Of a stretch of 24,737 bases of DNA, positions 1-7,784 are shown piece after piece. The notes under the pieces were generated by a model. That model did not search any database. It was not told the origin of the DNA and was given only the letters and a program-made list of their open reading frames with translations. Numbering within the stretch: the first letter of the stretch is position 1; each line of letters starts with the position of its first letter. Location of the stretch: IMG/VR virus record IMGVR_UViG_3300020421_000131, positions 1-24,737 of that record. One strand, 5' to 3'. Both the position numbers and the translations under genes were made by a program. This DNA is from a virus.

Positions 1-416
1 ATATCTTTCCATTGGTTACTTTTGTCGTGTTGCCCACAAATAATAATTCTGTCACCACCTAATGACCAAGGCTTTAACTTTAGTCCCAGTTCGGTGGCTC
101 GATCGCTATTATTACCGCTAGGGCCAAAGTTAGCATCTCGATTAATACCATTGATTCCTACCTTCCATGTTGTGCCTCTTTTAAGGCCACCTACTTCTAA
201 TACTATAACTTTTTTATTATGTGCGTGATAGTCTAACCAGACTTTTTCGTTTCCAGCCATTCGGCCATTCCAAAGGACAGACCAAATAACAGCAACATCA
301 CTACTATCGTCATCATCAACAACGGTATGGCCAGCACTAGCAAGACTATCTGCAAAAGCGTCAAAAACGGGTTTACTATTTTGTGCACCATACTCTCTAT
401 ATAAACTAAATTTCAT
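1..416 (-). CDS. Capsule-type glycosyltransferase-like protein, C-terminus cut off by window edge
   Basis: This reading frame starts at the ATG at 416 and runs off the left edge, giving about 138 residues. The start overlaps the TAG of the gene before it by 11 bases, as expected for translational coupling. The N-terminus begins MKFSLYREYG and contains VAVIWSVLWNGRM, then a stretch (ING, LGLKLKPW, IIICGQHDKSNQW) that aligns by eye with INGVFNN, LGVTVKPW and VLLCLQRNGGW of the gene at 1218-2150. It is therefore a paralogue of that protein and probably a GT-B-like or capsule-export-linked transferase acting on a glycan. The catalytic C-terminal half is outside the window, so activity cannot be judged. 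The frame is not listed by simple full-length ORF calling because its stop is missing. Confidence 0.7.
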   Translation of the reverse strand, partial: MKFSLYREYGAQNSKPVFDAFADSLASAGHTVVDDDDSSDVAVIWSVLWNGRMAGNEKVWLDYHAHNKKVIVLEVGGLKRGTTWKVGINGINRDANFGPSGNNSDRATELGLKLKPWSLGGDRIIICGQHDKSNQWKD

Positions 417-1221
417 TCCAATACGACTCGTTACGTGGTTGCAGTAGGTCTTTCTTTCTACTACGTCCCTCCGATTTTCTTACACCCTTTAGGTGGTCAA
501 AGTATTTACCAAGCTCACAGTTGATTAAAGGATGACCTTCGCCGTTGACTAAATGTCCACTAAAGTCTTTTACGTTAGGATATTGTACTTGTATCTTCTT
601 TAGTACTTCCCAGAATACATAACTATCATGCCATTCTTCCATTAAGAAGATGCCTTGTTCAGCTTCATCGTATACACGTTGAAACTCTTTTAGGAAAGCA
701 TCAGCACCAGGAGTACGTAAAGTTAATCCATAAAATCCACACTCTGGCCATTTCCTATTTCTACCTAAGTAATGTAACCATGCCTGTGGCGGTACTAATA
801 ATCTAAATTCTCCGTACGTAATAGGACTATGTACATAAGTATCTGCGTCCATCCATACTAAAATATCTGTATCATCTTTCTTTGCTTCGTGGAATACAGC
901 ATATACTTTGTTAGCAAATCTAACTGCGTCCCACTTAAACTCTTTGTGATTATCTCTTGGTCTTCTTTCAGGCCAAGGACATTTGCCATTAGCTTTAGGA
1001 ACTTGTCCCCAAATGCTTTTAAACTTTTGCAAGTCTGGTAGTGTTGCGTCAGCATCATGTATTGTTATTCTGCTTTCATCTGGATTAACAGGAATACATT
1101 TTTCTGCATACACAACTAATTTAATTTTTGGATCAACTTTCTCAGCAAATGAATCAATGAAACGTTGTCCGTATTGTTCTAAGCCGGGTTGATGAAATGT
1201 TGTTACTACTGTAATTCTCAT
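406..1221 (-). CDS. GT-A-type glycosyltransferase with DAD motif
   Basis: Predicted protein of 271 residues starting MRITVVTTFH. A start 10 codons further upstream is possible, but the ATG at 1221 forms an ATGA overlap with the TGA of the preceding gene, which is the usual junction in this operon. The N-terminus is a beta strand followed by a nucleotide-sugar-binding-type segment. WMDADT (about residues 124-129) is a classical DxD motif that binds the metal and nucleotide diphosphate sugar, and EEWHDSYVF lies downstream, as expected for an acceptor/metal-site His-Asp. It most likely transfers a sugar onto a phage or host glycan. Donor and acceptor cannot be read from the sequence. It sits between two capsule-type paralogues, so all probably act on the same product. 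No Shine-Dalgarno sequence is obvious, so translation is probably coupled. Confidence 0.75.
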   Translation of the reverse strand: MRITVVTTFHQPGLEQYGQRFIDSFAEKVDPKIKLVVYAEKCIPVNPDESRITIHDADATLPDLQKFKSIWGQVPKANGKCPWPERRPRDNHKEFKWDAVRFANKVYAVFHEAKKDDTDILVWMDADTYVHSPITYGEFRLLVPPQAWLHYLGRNRKWPECGFYGLTLRTPGADAFLKEFQRVYDEAEQGIFLMEEWHDSYVFWEVLKKIQVQYPNVKDFSGHLVNGEGHPLINCELGKYFDHLKGVRKSEGRSRKKDLLQPRNESYWNEI

Positions 1222-2150
1222 ATCTTTAAATACCGTTTCATATGTTGCCATGCAATACCATCACGCAGGTCTTTGAAACTCCAATGGCATTGTGCAATCT
1301 TTTTAATCCATAAGTCTCTATCAAAAGGTTTTAGTCTTGCTACGTCACTTATTTCTTTATGACATACTTCTGCAACTTGACTAGCTTGATAGTCTTCACA
1401 AATAATTGGTACACCTTCAATAACACTAGCTACCAAAGGACTACTATTAAAGCCAATAGTAACACAACTTTTTGCAAGGTCTTGTTCTATCATTGGTTCA
1501 AAACTAATGCGTACATCAGGTCCTTTAATACCCTTAATATACTCTGGTGCTTTCTTATCTCCAGGGTGAGGTCTTACAATAATTGGTCTTGTTGTATATC
1601 CTCTTATCTCTGCAATTTTATGATTAGCCCAAGCTACAACATCTTTACCTTTCATGCTCCAGCCACCGTTACGTTGTAAACATAGTAGTACGTGTTCACG
1701 TTCATTGATCGTCCACGGCTTTACTGTAACACCTAAGTCACGTGAAATCTTTTGCCATTGTTCGTCACCTGGGGTGTCGTTACAATATTCACCTGTGTTA
1801 TTAAACACACCATTGATACTATATCTCAAGTAGTGAAAGGGTGCGTTTTGTCTTGCTTTATATAAAAAAAGGTTACTGTCTGCTGTGATAAATGCTTTGT
1901 TGCGTGTGTTACTTGTAATGTTTCTACGTAATGTAATGTGTGGTACGTGTGCTGAGTTATCGTGTACAAAGCCTTGCATGACTGCAACATCGCAGTCCAT
2001 CATTTCAAATCCGTTGTATACTAAACCATTGTCACCATTCATACGCACACCCTCGATAAAATTTTTTATTATATCAAGTTTATGATTTTCCTTGTTAGGC
2101 TTTAGTGCCTTTCCTGGTGGAATAACTTTAGTGTATCCTATTACTCGCAC
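1218..2150 (-). CDS. Capsule polysaccharide/GT-B-like transferase, GTG start
   Basis: I chose the GTG at 2150 (MRVIGYTKV, 310 residues) because GGAGG lies 8 bases before it. The longer frame would start from the TTG at 2165, which is part of that same ribosome-binding region. The start overlaps the TAA of the upstream gene by 10 bases. The second half has the layout of capsule-synthesis (KpsS/LipB-like) and other GT-B-type transferases: a strand VLLCLQRN, then RPHPGD, then CVTIGFNSSPLVASVIEGVP, where a Ser-rich turn normally contacts a nucleotide or phosphate group. It is homologous to both the 333-residue protein upstream and the partial gene at 1-416. It probably transfers a sugar or sugar phosphate. 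The family assignment is by motif recognition only. Confidence 0.7.
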   Translation of the reverse strand: MRVIGYTKVIPPGKALKPNKENHKLDIIKNFIEGVRMNGDNGLVYNGFEMMDCDVAVMQGFVHDNSAHVPHITLRRNITSNTRNKAFITADSNLFLYKARQNAPFHYLRYSINGVFNNTGEYCNDTPGDEQWQKISRDLGVTVKPWTINEREHVLLCLQRNGGWSMKGKDVVAWANHKIAEIRGYTTRPIIVRPHPGDKKAPEYIKGIKGPDVRISFEPMIEQDLAKSCVTIGFNSSPLVASVIEGVPIICEDYQASQVAEVCHKEISDVARLKPFDRDLWIKKIAQCHWSFKDLRDGIAWQHMKRYLKI

Positions 2151-3142
2151 GTTAAAGTCCTCCAAGCATACCCATTTAACATTTCTTCATATGTAAATTG
2201 ATTGTTACTTAGGTATCTACAAAGGAACGTTAGCGGTTTTCTTCCGGGGTGTTTTAAAAACTCTATTCTATGTAAACTATTTTCTGCTATGTCTTGGGCA
2301 CAGTTTGGTCCTAATACTATAGCAGGTTTACCATATACCATTGACTCCAATGCCGCAATACTATTATAAGTTACCATACAATGCACATCTTCTTCCAATG
2401 CTTGTTCCATTGTACTGCTACTAACACGAGCTTCTCTGCTTGGCTTCTTACGTACTTCTACAGGTCTGTTAGTGTGCTTTTTAATTTCTAATATTGTACT
2501 TTGTATCCATTGGTCCAAGTCTTCTTCAAAGTATTTCATTACCTTTTCACTTGGCGGAACAATTAAAACTTTTCTACCTGGTACTGGATCTTTAAATTGT
2601 ATGCCTAGTTGTTTCCAACGTTCTCCACCATACGCATTAGGATTTTCATCTCTGTCTGGCATATGAAGATTTTGTAATGCGTTCTTTACAATTCTATGAT
2701 ATGTTTTTTTACCGTTTGGATTACGTGGACTTGGATTGTTACCTAAGTAACCTGTATCCATAAAATAAAAATCTTTACCACGTCTAATACATTCTTTAAT
2801 AATTTTTTGTTTACCTAACCCACGTACAAGGAAAGGTGCAGGCTGATCCCAATATTGATCTACATCATCTGCTCTAATATATTTTCCACCACTACCTAAT
2901 GCCATTCCCATAACAAAGGAATCAACAATACCAAACGTACCTTTAACTTTCTTTTCTACTTTCTTAATACCGCTGTCAATACAAATAAGTTTAGGACTTT
3001 TTACATCTTCAAATACTTTTTGTATGGCATGAATGGCGTGCCTATTACTGCCAATAGCTACTCCATACAATATTGAATCTATAAGTTCTTTCATCTCTGG
3101 TGTTAAGTTCCTAGGATCCCACTCGCCATGAGTTTCACTCAT
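2141..3142 (-). CDS. Capsule polysaccharide/GT-B-like transferase paralogue
   Basis: Protein of 333 residues. The start has GGAG 7 bases upstream and overlaps the end of the upstream glycosyltransferase by 8 bases. The N-terminal third has no motif I know. From about residue 125 it follows the same plan as the gene after it: FYFMDTGYLGN, YHRIVKNALQN, KVLIVPPSEK, RPVEVRKKPSR (equivalent to RPHPGD, but the histidine is lost) and CMVTYNSIAALESMVYGKP (equivalent to IGFNSSPLVASVIEGVP), ending with a shared GYAWR/GIAWQ segment. It is therefore a divergent tandem duplicate. Its role is probably a second linkage in the same glycan, or an inactive partner, since its basic KKPSR loop differs from the RPHPGD of its neighbour. 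Confidence 0.65.
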   Translation of the reverse strand: MSETHGEWDPRNLTPEMKELIDSILYGVAIGSNRHAIHAIQKVFEDVKSPKLICIDSGIKKVEKKVKGTFGIVDSFVMGMALGSGGKYIRADDVDQYWDQPAPFLVRGLGKQKIIKECIRRGKDFYFMDTGYLGNNPSPRNPNGKKTYHRIVKNALQNLHMPDRDENPNAYGGERWKQLGIQFKDPVPGRKVLIVPPSEKVMKYFEEDLDQWIQSTILEIKKHTNRPVEVRKKPSREARVSSSTMEQALEEDVHCMVTYNSIAALESMVYGKPAIVLGPNCAQDIAENSLHRIEFLKHPGRKPLTFLCRYLSNNQFTYEEMLNGYAWRTLTCE

Positions 3143-3821
3143 TCTTGCTCTCCATCATGCTAGAAAGAACGTCCTTCCATTCTTGGTGATAGTCGCAATT
3201 TCTATAGTTTTTAAACCATGGTCCGCCTTCTGTATAATGTAATGCCCTTGGTGTTCCATCTGTATACCAACCAACTAGATAGTTCCAGTCCTTAGGTATC
3301 TCACCTATTTCACTATCATCTAACCAACTAAATCTATGAAAATATTTTCCATCATAGTTAGGATTGTTAACCATGTCTACTGTTATTTTTTGATTACTAG
3401 GATGTCCGCAGTTCCATAATACTACACTTGACCAATTCTTACGTGGGTATTGTGTTTGTACTTGTCCGTCCATCTTAGTCCCTGGTTTAGGTGTGTAGTC
3501 ATGATGTACACACATAACGGCCTTGCTGTCATCTGCTAATGCAAATAGATTGTCTACATCTTCTAAGAAGATAATGTCGCTGTCAATAAACAATGCCCAA
3601 CCTTTGTAATCACAAAGATGTGGAATAAGAAAACGTGTAAATGTAAACTCTGTACTTGCAAGTTTATCTTCACCTCTCCAATATAATTTGTTATCACGCA
3701 TTTCCTTTTGTATCAAAGGAATAACTTCTGTATCTTTATTATGTTGTAAGATACTGTGTTCACATACTTGGTATGCTATATCTTCTCTAGTGTCATATCC
3801 GACAAATACTTTATTACTCAT
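3135..3821 (-). CDS. GT8-like glycosyltransferase with DSD motif
   Basis: Predicted protein of 228 residues. FIDSDIIF at about residues 78-85 carries the DSD metal/nucleotide motif of GT-A enzymes, and LHYTEGGPWF near the C-terminus resembles the His-containing metal-binding and donor-closing loop of GT8 family enzymes. The length fits a minimal catalytic domain with no membrane anchor, so it should act in the cytoplasm. The ATG overlaps the TAA of the methyltransferase gene by one base (TAATG), with AAAGAAG upstream as a weak ribosome site. It probably adds one sugar from a UDP- or GDP-type donor to the glycan built by this operon. The acceptor is unknown. Confidence 0.75.
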   Translation of the reverse strand: MSNKVFVGYDTREDIAYQVCEHSILQHNKDTEVIPLIQKEMRDNKLYWRGEDKLASTEFTFTRFLIPHLCDYKGWALFIDSDIIFLEDVDNLFALADDSKAVMCVHHDYTPKPGTKMDGQVQTQYPRKNWSSVVLWNCGHPSNQKITVDMVNNPNYDGKYFHRFSWLDDSEIGEIPKDWNYLVGWYTDGTPRALHYTEGGPWFKNYRNCDYHQEWKDVLSSMMESKNE

Positions 3822-4510
3822 TATGCTTCTTTCTTGATATAAACAGCTTTCCCGTCAATATTATATATCGTTAGGCTGTCACCAAACACCTCATGAAAGG
3901 CTTTTTTGCTACCTTGCCAACTTCCATAATCGTCCAAAACCATGTATCCGCCTACAACCAATTTAGGCCAAAGCACTTGTAATTCTTTTAATGTTGACTC
4001 ATACCAATCTGTGTCTAGTCTTAACAACGCAATTTTGTCTGGTATGTTAGCTGGACTGTTTAGTGTTTGTACTATGTCGCCTTTGACAAATGTAGTTTGG
4101 TCCATAGGCATATTAAATTTTTGTAAGTTAGCTTGTACTTCTTGTATTTCTGATCTACACCATTGGTCGAAGCCACGTTTTGCTTTACCGCTATCTCTAG
4201 CATAGCCTCTAGTAACACCGTCTGCTTGTAATCTAAAATCGTGTTCAGTTGGTTGTGTCATTCCTTCAAATGTATCAAACAACCAAAACTTTCTTTTTGT
4301 TTGTGTGTTTGCTAGAAAGGCACTAATGATTTGTCCACCTTTCCATACACCACATTCTACTATGTCACCTTCAATGTTATTGGCGTCTAGCTCTTGCACA
4401 GTTACGTATGTATGCGCCAAACGTCTTCCGCTAGTCATACTGTAGTCTGCAGATTTTAAAACCGCGTCTTTAACATCCTGTGTAGGATTTTTAAAAGTTT
4501 CAAATTCCAT
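3821..4510 (-). CDS. TylF/MycF-type sugar O-methyltransferase
   Basis: Protein of 229 residues with the signature of the TylF (macrocin O-methyltransferase) family. GDIVECGVWKGG (residues 48-59) is the SAM-binding loop, FDTFEGM (78-84) follows, LRLDTDWYEST (about 163-173) and LDDYG (192-196) carry acidic residues that bind a divalent metal in this family. Related enzymes methylate a sugar hydroxyl or a sugar nucleotide. In this operon the product is most easily read as an O-methylated sugar in a phage-modified glycan or DNA/capsid decoration. The start overlaps the stop of the cytidylyltransferase fusion gene by one base (TAATG). Family membership is firm; the exact substrate is not known. 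Confidence 0.85.
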   Translation of the reverse strand: MEFETFKNPTQDVKDAVLKSADYSMTSGRRLAHTYVTVQELDANNIEGDIVECGVWKGGQIISAFLANTQTKRKFWLFDTFEGMTQPTEHDFRLQADGVTRGYARDSGKAKRGFDQWCRSEIQEVQANLQKFNMPMDQTTFVKGDIVQTLNSPANIPDKIALLRLDTDWYESTLKELQVLWPKLVVGGYMVLDDYGSWQGSKKAFHEVFGDSLTIYNIDGKAVYIKKEA

Positions 4511-5277
4511 TACTTTCTTTCTATATCTTCTTCAACACAGTTTTCACCATATTGTATTTCTACAATCTTAACAGGCTTGTCTGTTTCATTTGCTAACTGG
4601 TGCCACTCACCTTCGTCAATTCTTAATGACTGATGTTTTTCGTACACACCTTGTATTTCAAAATCTGTTGAAGTTCTATTGATTGTGTAAACTGTTGCAG
4701 TACCTTCTGTTACTAACCAATACTCGGAACGTTTCTGATGGCGTTGCATTGATAATCTTTTACCTGGGTCAACAGTTAATTCTTTGACTTTAGTTGTAGG
4801 GCCGTCTTCGTGTAGCACTCTGTAGTACCCCCATTGTCTTGTTGTTTTAGGGTATTTATACTCTTGCAAAATCCAACTGCTAGAATTCTGTTTATCAGTG
4901 CCACCAACACCAAATACAAATTGAACCTTATCAAGCCAAGTAGCCATCTCAGGTATGTTCTTAGCAGTTCTATCTCCACCGTTAGCAAATACTATATCTT
5001 TATTATATCCTGATGTAGCCATCAATTTAAATATTGCACCAGAGGCAGAGTCATCGCTGTCGTCCCAAGTAAGAACGTCATCAACCATTTGTAAGTTACG
5101 GATTATTTCTACACGTTCTTTGATTGGCATAAAGGCTTTACCTTTTTTACGTGCGAGCCATTCGTCAGAGTTAAGCCCGACGACTAATTTGTCGCCGAGC
5201 TTCTTTGCTTCTTTAAAATAAGAAATGTGTCCTGAATGTAACGGATCGAAGCCGCCGGTGACTAATACAACTTTCAT
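4510..5277 (-). CDS. Fusion of a cytidylyltransferase domain and a type II mannose-6-phosphate isomerase-like cupin
   Basis: Protein of 255 residues made of two domains. Residues 1-130 form a nucleotidyltransferase fold: GGFDPLHSGH (8-17) contains the HxGH motif (H14, H17) and ANGGDR (98-103) lies in the usual second nucleotide-binding position, as in RfaE/HldE-type and glycerol-phosphate cytidylyltransferases. Residues 148-245 form a cupin like the C-terminal half of type II phosphomannose isomerase/GMP proteins: WGYYRVLHE, then QRHQKRSEYW with H180 and E185, then EWHQL with H226 as third metal ligand. It probably makes a nucleotide-activated sugar or polyol for the downstream transferases. 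It is the first gene of the operon. It has no Shine-Dalgarno sequence and a late-type promoter box 5 bases before the ATG. Confidence 0.82.
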   Translation of the reverse strand: MKVVLVTGGFDPLHSGHISYFKEAKKLGDKLVVGLNSDEWLARKKGKAFMPIKERVEIIRNLQMVDDVLTWDDSDDSASGAIFKLMATSGYNKDIVFANGGDRTAKNIPEMATWLDKVQFVFGVGGTDKQNSSSWILQEYKYPKTTRQWGYYRVLHEDGPTTKVKELTVDPGKRLSMQRHQKRSEYWLVTEGTATVYTINRTSTDFEIQGVYEKHQSLRIDEGEWHQLANETDKPVKIVEIQYGENCVEEDIERK

Positions 5278-5282
5278 AGTTG

Positions 5283-5290
5283 TATTTAAA
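5283..5290 (-). promoter_or_regulatory. Late-type promoter box TTTAAATA, 5 bases before ATG
   Basis: TTTAAATA differs from the T4 late consensus TATAAATA at one position. It is followed by CAACT and then the ATG of the cytidylyltransferase gene, so in T4 geometry (box at -13 to -6) the RNA would begin at the ATG. It would drive the whole glycan operon. Being a one-mismatch site in AT-rich DNA it needs experimental support; the exact spacing shared with other genes is what makes it credible. Confidence 0.5.
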
Positions 5291-5292
5291 TT

Positions 5293-5919
5293 TTATCTTG
5301 CGTCAGCTTCTACGAATTGGATCATTGTTTCTGGATCAGTACAAGTATAAGGATCATCGTCCTCATCTCTGTGATTGAATCCAGGTTCAACAAATGCTTC
5401 TTGAACTATTCCATTAACTGCATACAACGAATATCTCCAACTTCTATTGGCAAATCCTTTGCCTCTTTTAGTACAAAGCATACCCATTGAATCAGTGAAG
5501 TCAGCATTACCATCAGCTAATAGTTTTACTTTTTCAATGCCTTGGTCTTTTGCCCAAGCATTCATTACAAAACCATCATTGACTGATACACAGTACACTT
5601 CGTCTACGCCAGCTTGTTTAAACCTATCATACATTTCTTCGTATGCAGGTAATTGCTTTTCTGAACACGTAGGAGTAAATGCACCTGGTAAACTAAACAG
5701 AACAACTTTCTTACCTTTAAAGAGATCTTCTGAATTTTGTCTAACAAATTCTCCAGCTACTCTTTGTACAAAGTCTGCAGATGGAATCATATCCCATTTC
5801 TGAATCTTTTGTCTAGAGCCTGGTAAGTCAGTTCTCTCAGCATGGTTTACAGTTTCTCTAACGTTGCCACCATATTGTTTGGCAATCATTACGTCTGGTT
5901 GAGTTTCACTCATTTTCAT
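5293..5919 (-). CDS. Peroxiredoxin (AhpC/TSA-Prx5 type)
   Basis: Protein of 208 residues. LPGAFTPTC (residues 77-85) contains the peroxidatic Cys85 in the Prx5-type PGAFTPxC motif, and RSWRYSLYAVNGIV (159-172) carries the conserved Arg that activates it. Further cysteines at 110, 149 and 193 could supply a resolving thiol. About 40 residues precede the thioredoxin-like fold. It should reduce peroxides with a cellular thiol donor in the infected cytoplasm. The first ATG (5919) is preferred because AAGGA lies 11 bases upstream; a second ATG two codons later is further from it. It sits between uvsY and the glycan operon, where T4 has no equivalent, and is best read as an acquired auxiliary gene. 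Confidence 0.88.
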   Translation of the reverse strand: MKMSETQPDVMIAKQYGGNVRETVNHAERTDLPGSRQKIQKWDMIPSADFVQRVAGEFVRQNSEDLFKGKKVVLFSLPGAFTPTCSEKQLPAYEEMYDRFKQAGVDEVYCVSVNDGFVMNAWAKDQGIEKVKLLADGNADFTDSMGMLCTKRGKGFANRSWRYSLYAVNGIVQEAFVEPGFNHRDEDDDPYTCTDPETMIQFVEADAR

Positions 5920-5952
5920 AAAGTTTTATTTCCTTGTTATGTTAATCTGGAA

Positions 5953-6408
5953 TTACAGACTTGCGTCTTCCATTCCTGCAACTCGTAACTTAACTATGTT
6001 AGTAAGTTGCCATTGTTTTTGATCTAATGCCTTTGTTACGCCTAACCATTTATTACGCATTAATGCAAATTCGTTAATTATTTTTTCATAATCAACAACG
6101 TCAGCTTCTCCGTCAACATACTTTTCAACGTCTCTGCTAGATAATGCTCGTGCATAATTCTCTAAATACTTCTTAAAAAAACTACTACGTAATCTTCGAA
6201 GTTCAATGTTGAGATATTCTAATATCGCTTCAAGTTCCTGCAACTGATTAAAACGTTGCTCAACAATACCAGGCATCTCTGCCGCGGCACGTTCTACATT
6301 ACCTTTAATACGAATCTGTCCTTTAGCTTCAACTAATTCGTCTTCAAAGTACTGTATTGCCTTTGGAATGTTGCTTATATCTTTAGCAATATCAGAATAC
6401 CAACCCAT
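5953..6408 (-). CDS. uvsY: UvsY recombination mediator
   Basis: Protein of 151 residues, close to the 137 of T4 UvsY. It is largely helical and charged, and its C-terminal block (YEKIINEFALMRNKWLGVTK, then QKQWQLTNIVKLRVAGMED) is the conserved segment of UvsY in T4-like marine phages. UvsY helps UvsX displace gp32 from single-stranded DNA and load recombinase filaments, acting as an oligomer. Here it follows uvsX and one small gene, so the three presynaptic-filament proteins gp32, UvsX and UvsY are encoded together. The ATG overlaps the TAA of the 79-residue gene by one base (TAATG). Confidence 0.9.
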   Translation of the reverse strand: MGWYSDIAKDISNIPKAIQYFEDELVEAKGQIRIKGNVERAAAEMPGIVEQRFNQLQELEAILEYLNIELRRLRSSFFKKYLENYARALSSRDVEKYVDGEADVVDYEKIINEFALMRNKWLGVTKALDQKQWQLTNIVKLRVAGMEDASL

Positions 6409-6647
6409 TAATAATCCTCGTCAATATCGTTGTAGTTGTCATCGATGTCATCTACATCTTCTTCCAAATAATAACCTATAGCTTTATCCAAGTCGTGATC
6501 TGAACCTAAAGCATCTCTAAAAGCTTCGTCTTCTGTACCAAAGTCTGCACATAAATCTACAAACTTTTCTGCTACAGTATCAATATGCTTTTTGTCCAAA
6601 TACTCTTTAAATACTTGCCAAGTCTCTACTATCTGTGTACCGTCCAT
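6408..6647 (-). CDS. Small acidic protein between uvsX and uvsY
   Basis: Predicted protein of 79 residues that I do not recognise. The first half is mixed helical (ETWQVFKEYLDKKHIDTVAE) and the last 20 residues are very acidic (EEDVDDIDDNYNDIDEDY), a composition often seen in DNA-mimic or protein-docking tails. GAGGAG lies 9 bases before the ATG, within the end of uvsX, and the stop overlaps the uvsY start, so it is co-translated with both. Its position between two recombination proteins suggests a role in the same complex, but this is inference from location only. Confidence 0.75.
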   Translation of the reverse strand: MDGTQIVETWQVFKEYLDKKHIDTVAEKFVDLCADFGTEDEAFRDALGSDHDLDKAIGYYLEEDVDDIDDNYNDIDEDY

Positions 6648-6653
6648 AACAGT

Positions 6654-7718
6654 TTACTCCTCAGGGTTAATGTTTTCCTCTTCAACAGTTTCCGGCTCCT
6701 CTGTGGATAACTTATCGAAGTCATTCATAATTATCTCTAACTTCTCGCCACCCCAGTCTTTTCGATATTCCAAGTGTTCCTTGCCTGAACTGTCCACGTA
6801 TTTAAGTCTATTACCCTGTTGAGTTAACAATCCTTTTTTCTCAAACAAGTCAACTAATCCACTGTATGGATTCATACCTGTTTCATAAGGAATCTTAACC
6901 TGTACGCCTTCAAACGGTTTTGCATATCTAGTTTTCATAACTTTACAACCCGCTCTAATACCACGTACATCTGTTACTTTCTTACCATCTTCATCTTCTT
7001 TTAGCTTTAGCTTTTTCATAGCTACAACTATTGAACTTGCATAGATAAATCCTTGTCCACCTGATATCTTATCATCTGGATCAAACATATCTTGCGAAGC
7101 ATAAGTATGGTTTGTACATACTAGTCCTACGTTGTGCGAACCAATCATATTAACTGTGTTTCTAACAAGTGATGTAAGTGCTTTAGGTTTTCTACCCATA
7201 TCACCTTTCATATCACCTTTGTTAAATTGATCTACATCTGTAGGAGTTAGTAACATACCCAAACTATCAATAACAAACAATACCTTAGGTCTTTCTTCTT
7301 CAGTCATTGCTCTATAGTCTGTCATAAATGTTGAAATAGTTTTAGCTACGTCATCAATCATTGACATATTAAGTTTAAGTAGTTTTTCAGGTGATGTGTC
7401 TACATCTAATGCCTGTAACCAACTTTCGTCAAGTGCATTCTCTGAGTCAATTAATACTACAAAGATGTCTTGATCCTGTGCGTGTTTTACAATGTTACCT
7501 GCACAAATATATGATTTACCTGCACCACTTTCGCCTGCAAATACTGTTACCTTACCCATTGGCACACCTTTGTTAAAGTCGCCACTAATAAGATAATTGA
7601 GTGCATAGTTACCTGTCGAAACCCAATCAGTCGGATCATTAAATCCTGCACTCATTCCTGTAATAGATTTCGTTAAGTTTTTTCGAAACTTAGAAACGTC
7701 AAATGCTCTGTTAGCCAT
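6654..7718 (-). CDS. uvsX: UvsX RecA-like recombinase
   Basis: Protein of 354 residues (T4 UvsX has about 390). GESGAGKS (62-69) is the Walker A loop, VLFVIDS (146-152) the Walker B strand, and the strand around CTNHTYAS and the ISGGQG loop match the RecA L1/L2 region. The enzyme forms an ATP-dependent filament on single-stranded DNA and catalyses strand exchange for recombination-dependent replication and repair. The C-terminal tail is acidic, as in UvsX. AAGGAG lies about 6 bases before the ATG. It lies directly downstream of gp32 and its hairpin terminator, so it is expressed from read-through or from a promoter I could not identify. Confidence 0.96.
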   Translation of the reverse strand: MANRAFDVSKFRKNLTKSITGMSAGFNDPTDWVSTGNYALNYLISGDFNKGVPMGKVTVFAGESGAGKSYICAGNIVKHAQDQDIFVVLIDSENALDESWLQALDVDTSPEKLLKLNMSMIDDVAKTISTFMTDYRAMTEEERPKVLFVIDSLGMLLTPTDVDQFNKGDMKGDMGRKPKALTSLVRNTVNMIGSHNVGLVCTNHTYASQDMFDPDDKISGGQGFIYASSIVVAMKKLKLKEDEDGKKVTDVRGIRAGCKVMKTRYAKPFEGVQVKIPYETGMNPYSGLVDLFEKKGLLTQQGNRLKYVDSSGKEHLEYRKDWGGEKLEIIMNDFDKLSTEEPETVEEENINPEE

Positions 7719-7741
7719 AGTATCTCCTTAATCCAATATAA

Positions 7742-7777
7742 GGGGTGTGCCTGCTACACTCGGTGTTGACACACCCC
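7742..7777 (-). terminator. Hairpin after gp32
   Basis: An 8 bp perfect GC-rich stem (GGGGTGTG 7742-7749 with CACACCCC 7770-7777) encloses a 20-base loop which itself contains a 4 bp stem (ACAC 7756-7759 with GTGT 7763-7766). It begins 8 bases after the gp32 stop codon. On the minus strand it is followed by TTATATT, which is only weakly T-rich, so it may attenuate or protect the 3' end of the gp32 mRNA rather than terminate fully; uvsX lies only 24 bases further. Confidence 0.7.
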
Positions 7778-7784
7778 TATATTA

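Noticed and set aside
22-228. Plus-strand open frame of 68 codons at the left edge
   Set aside because: It is antisense to a minus-strand frame that continues the operon and resembles the gene at 1218-2150; the plus-strand product has no recognisable motif or ribosome site.
1222-1251. Ten extra N-terminal codons (MATYETVFKD) on the DAD-motif glycosyltransferase
   Set aside because: The ATG at 1221 makes the ATGA overlap typical of this operon and starts directly at the first beta strand; the longer form would extend 34 bases into the upstream gene.
2151-2165. TTG start at 2165 for the 310-residue transferase
   Set aside because: The TTG is part of the GGAGG region; the GTG at 2150 has that site at ideal spacing and the natural N-terminus MRVIGYTKV.
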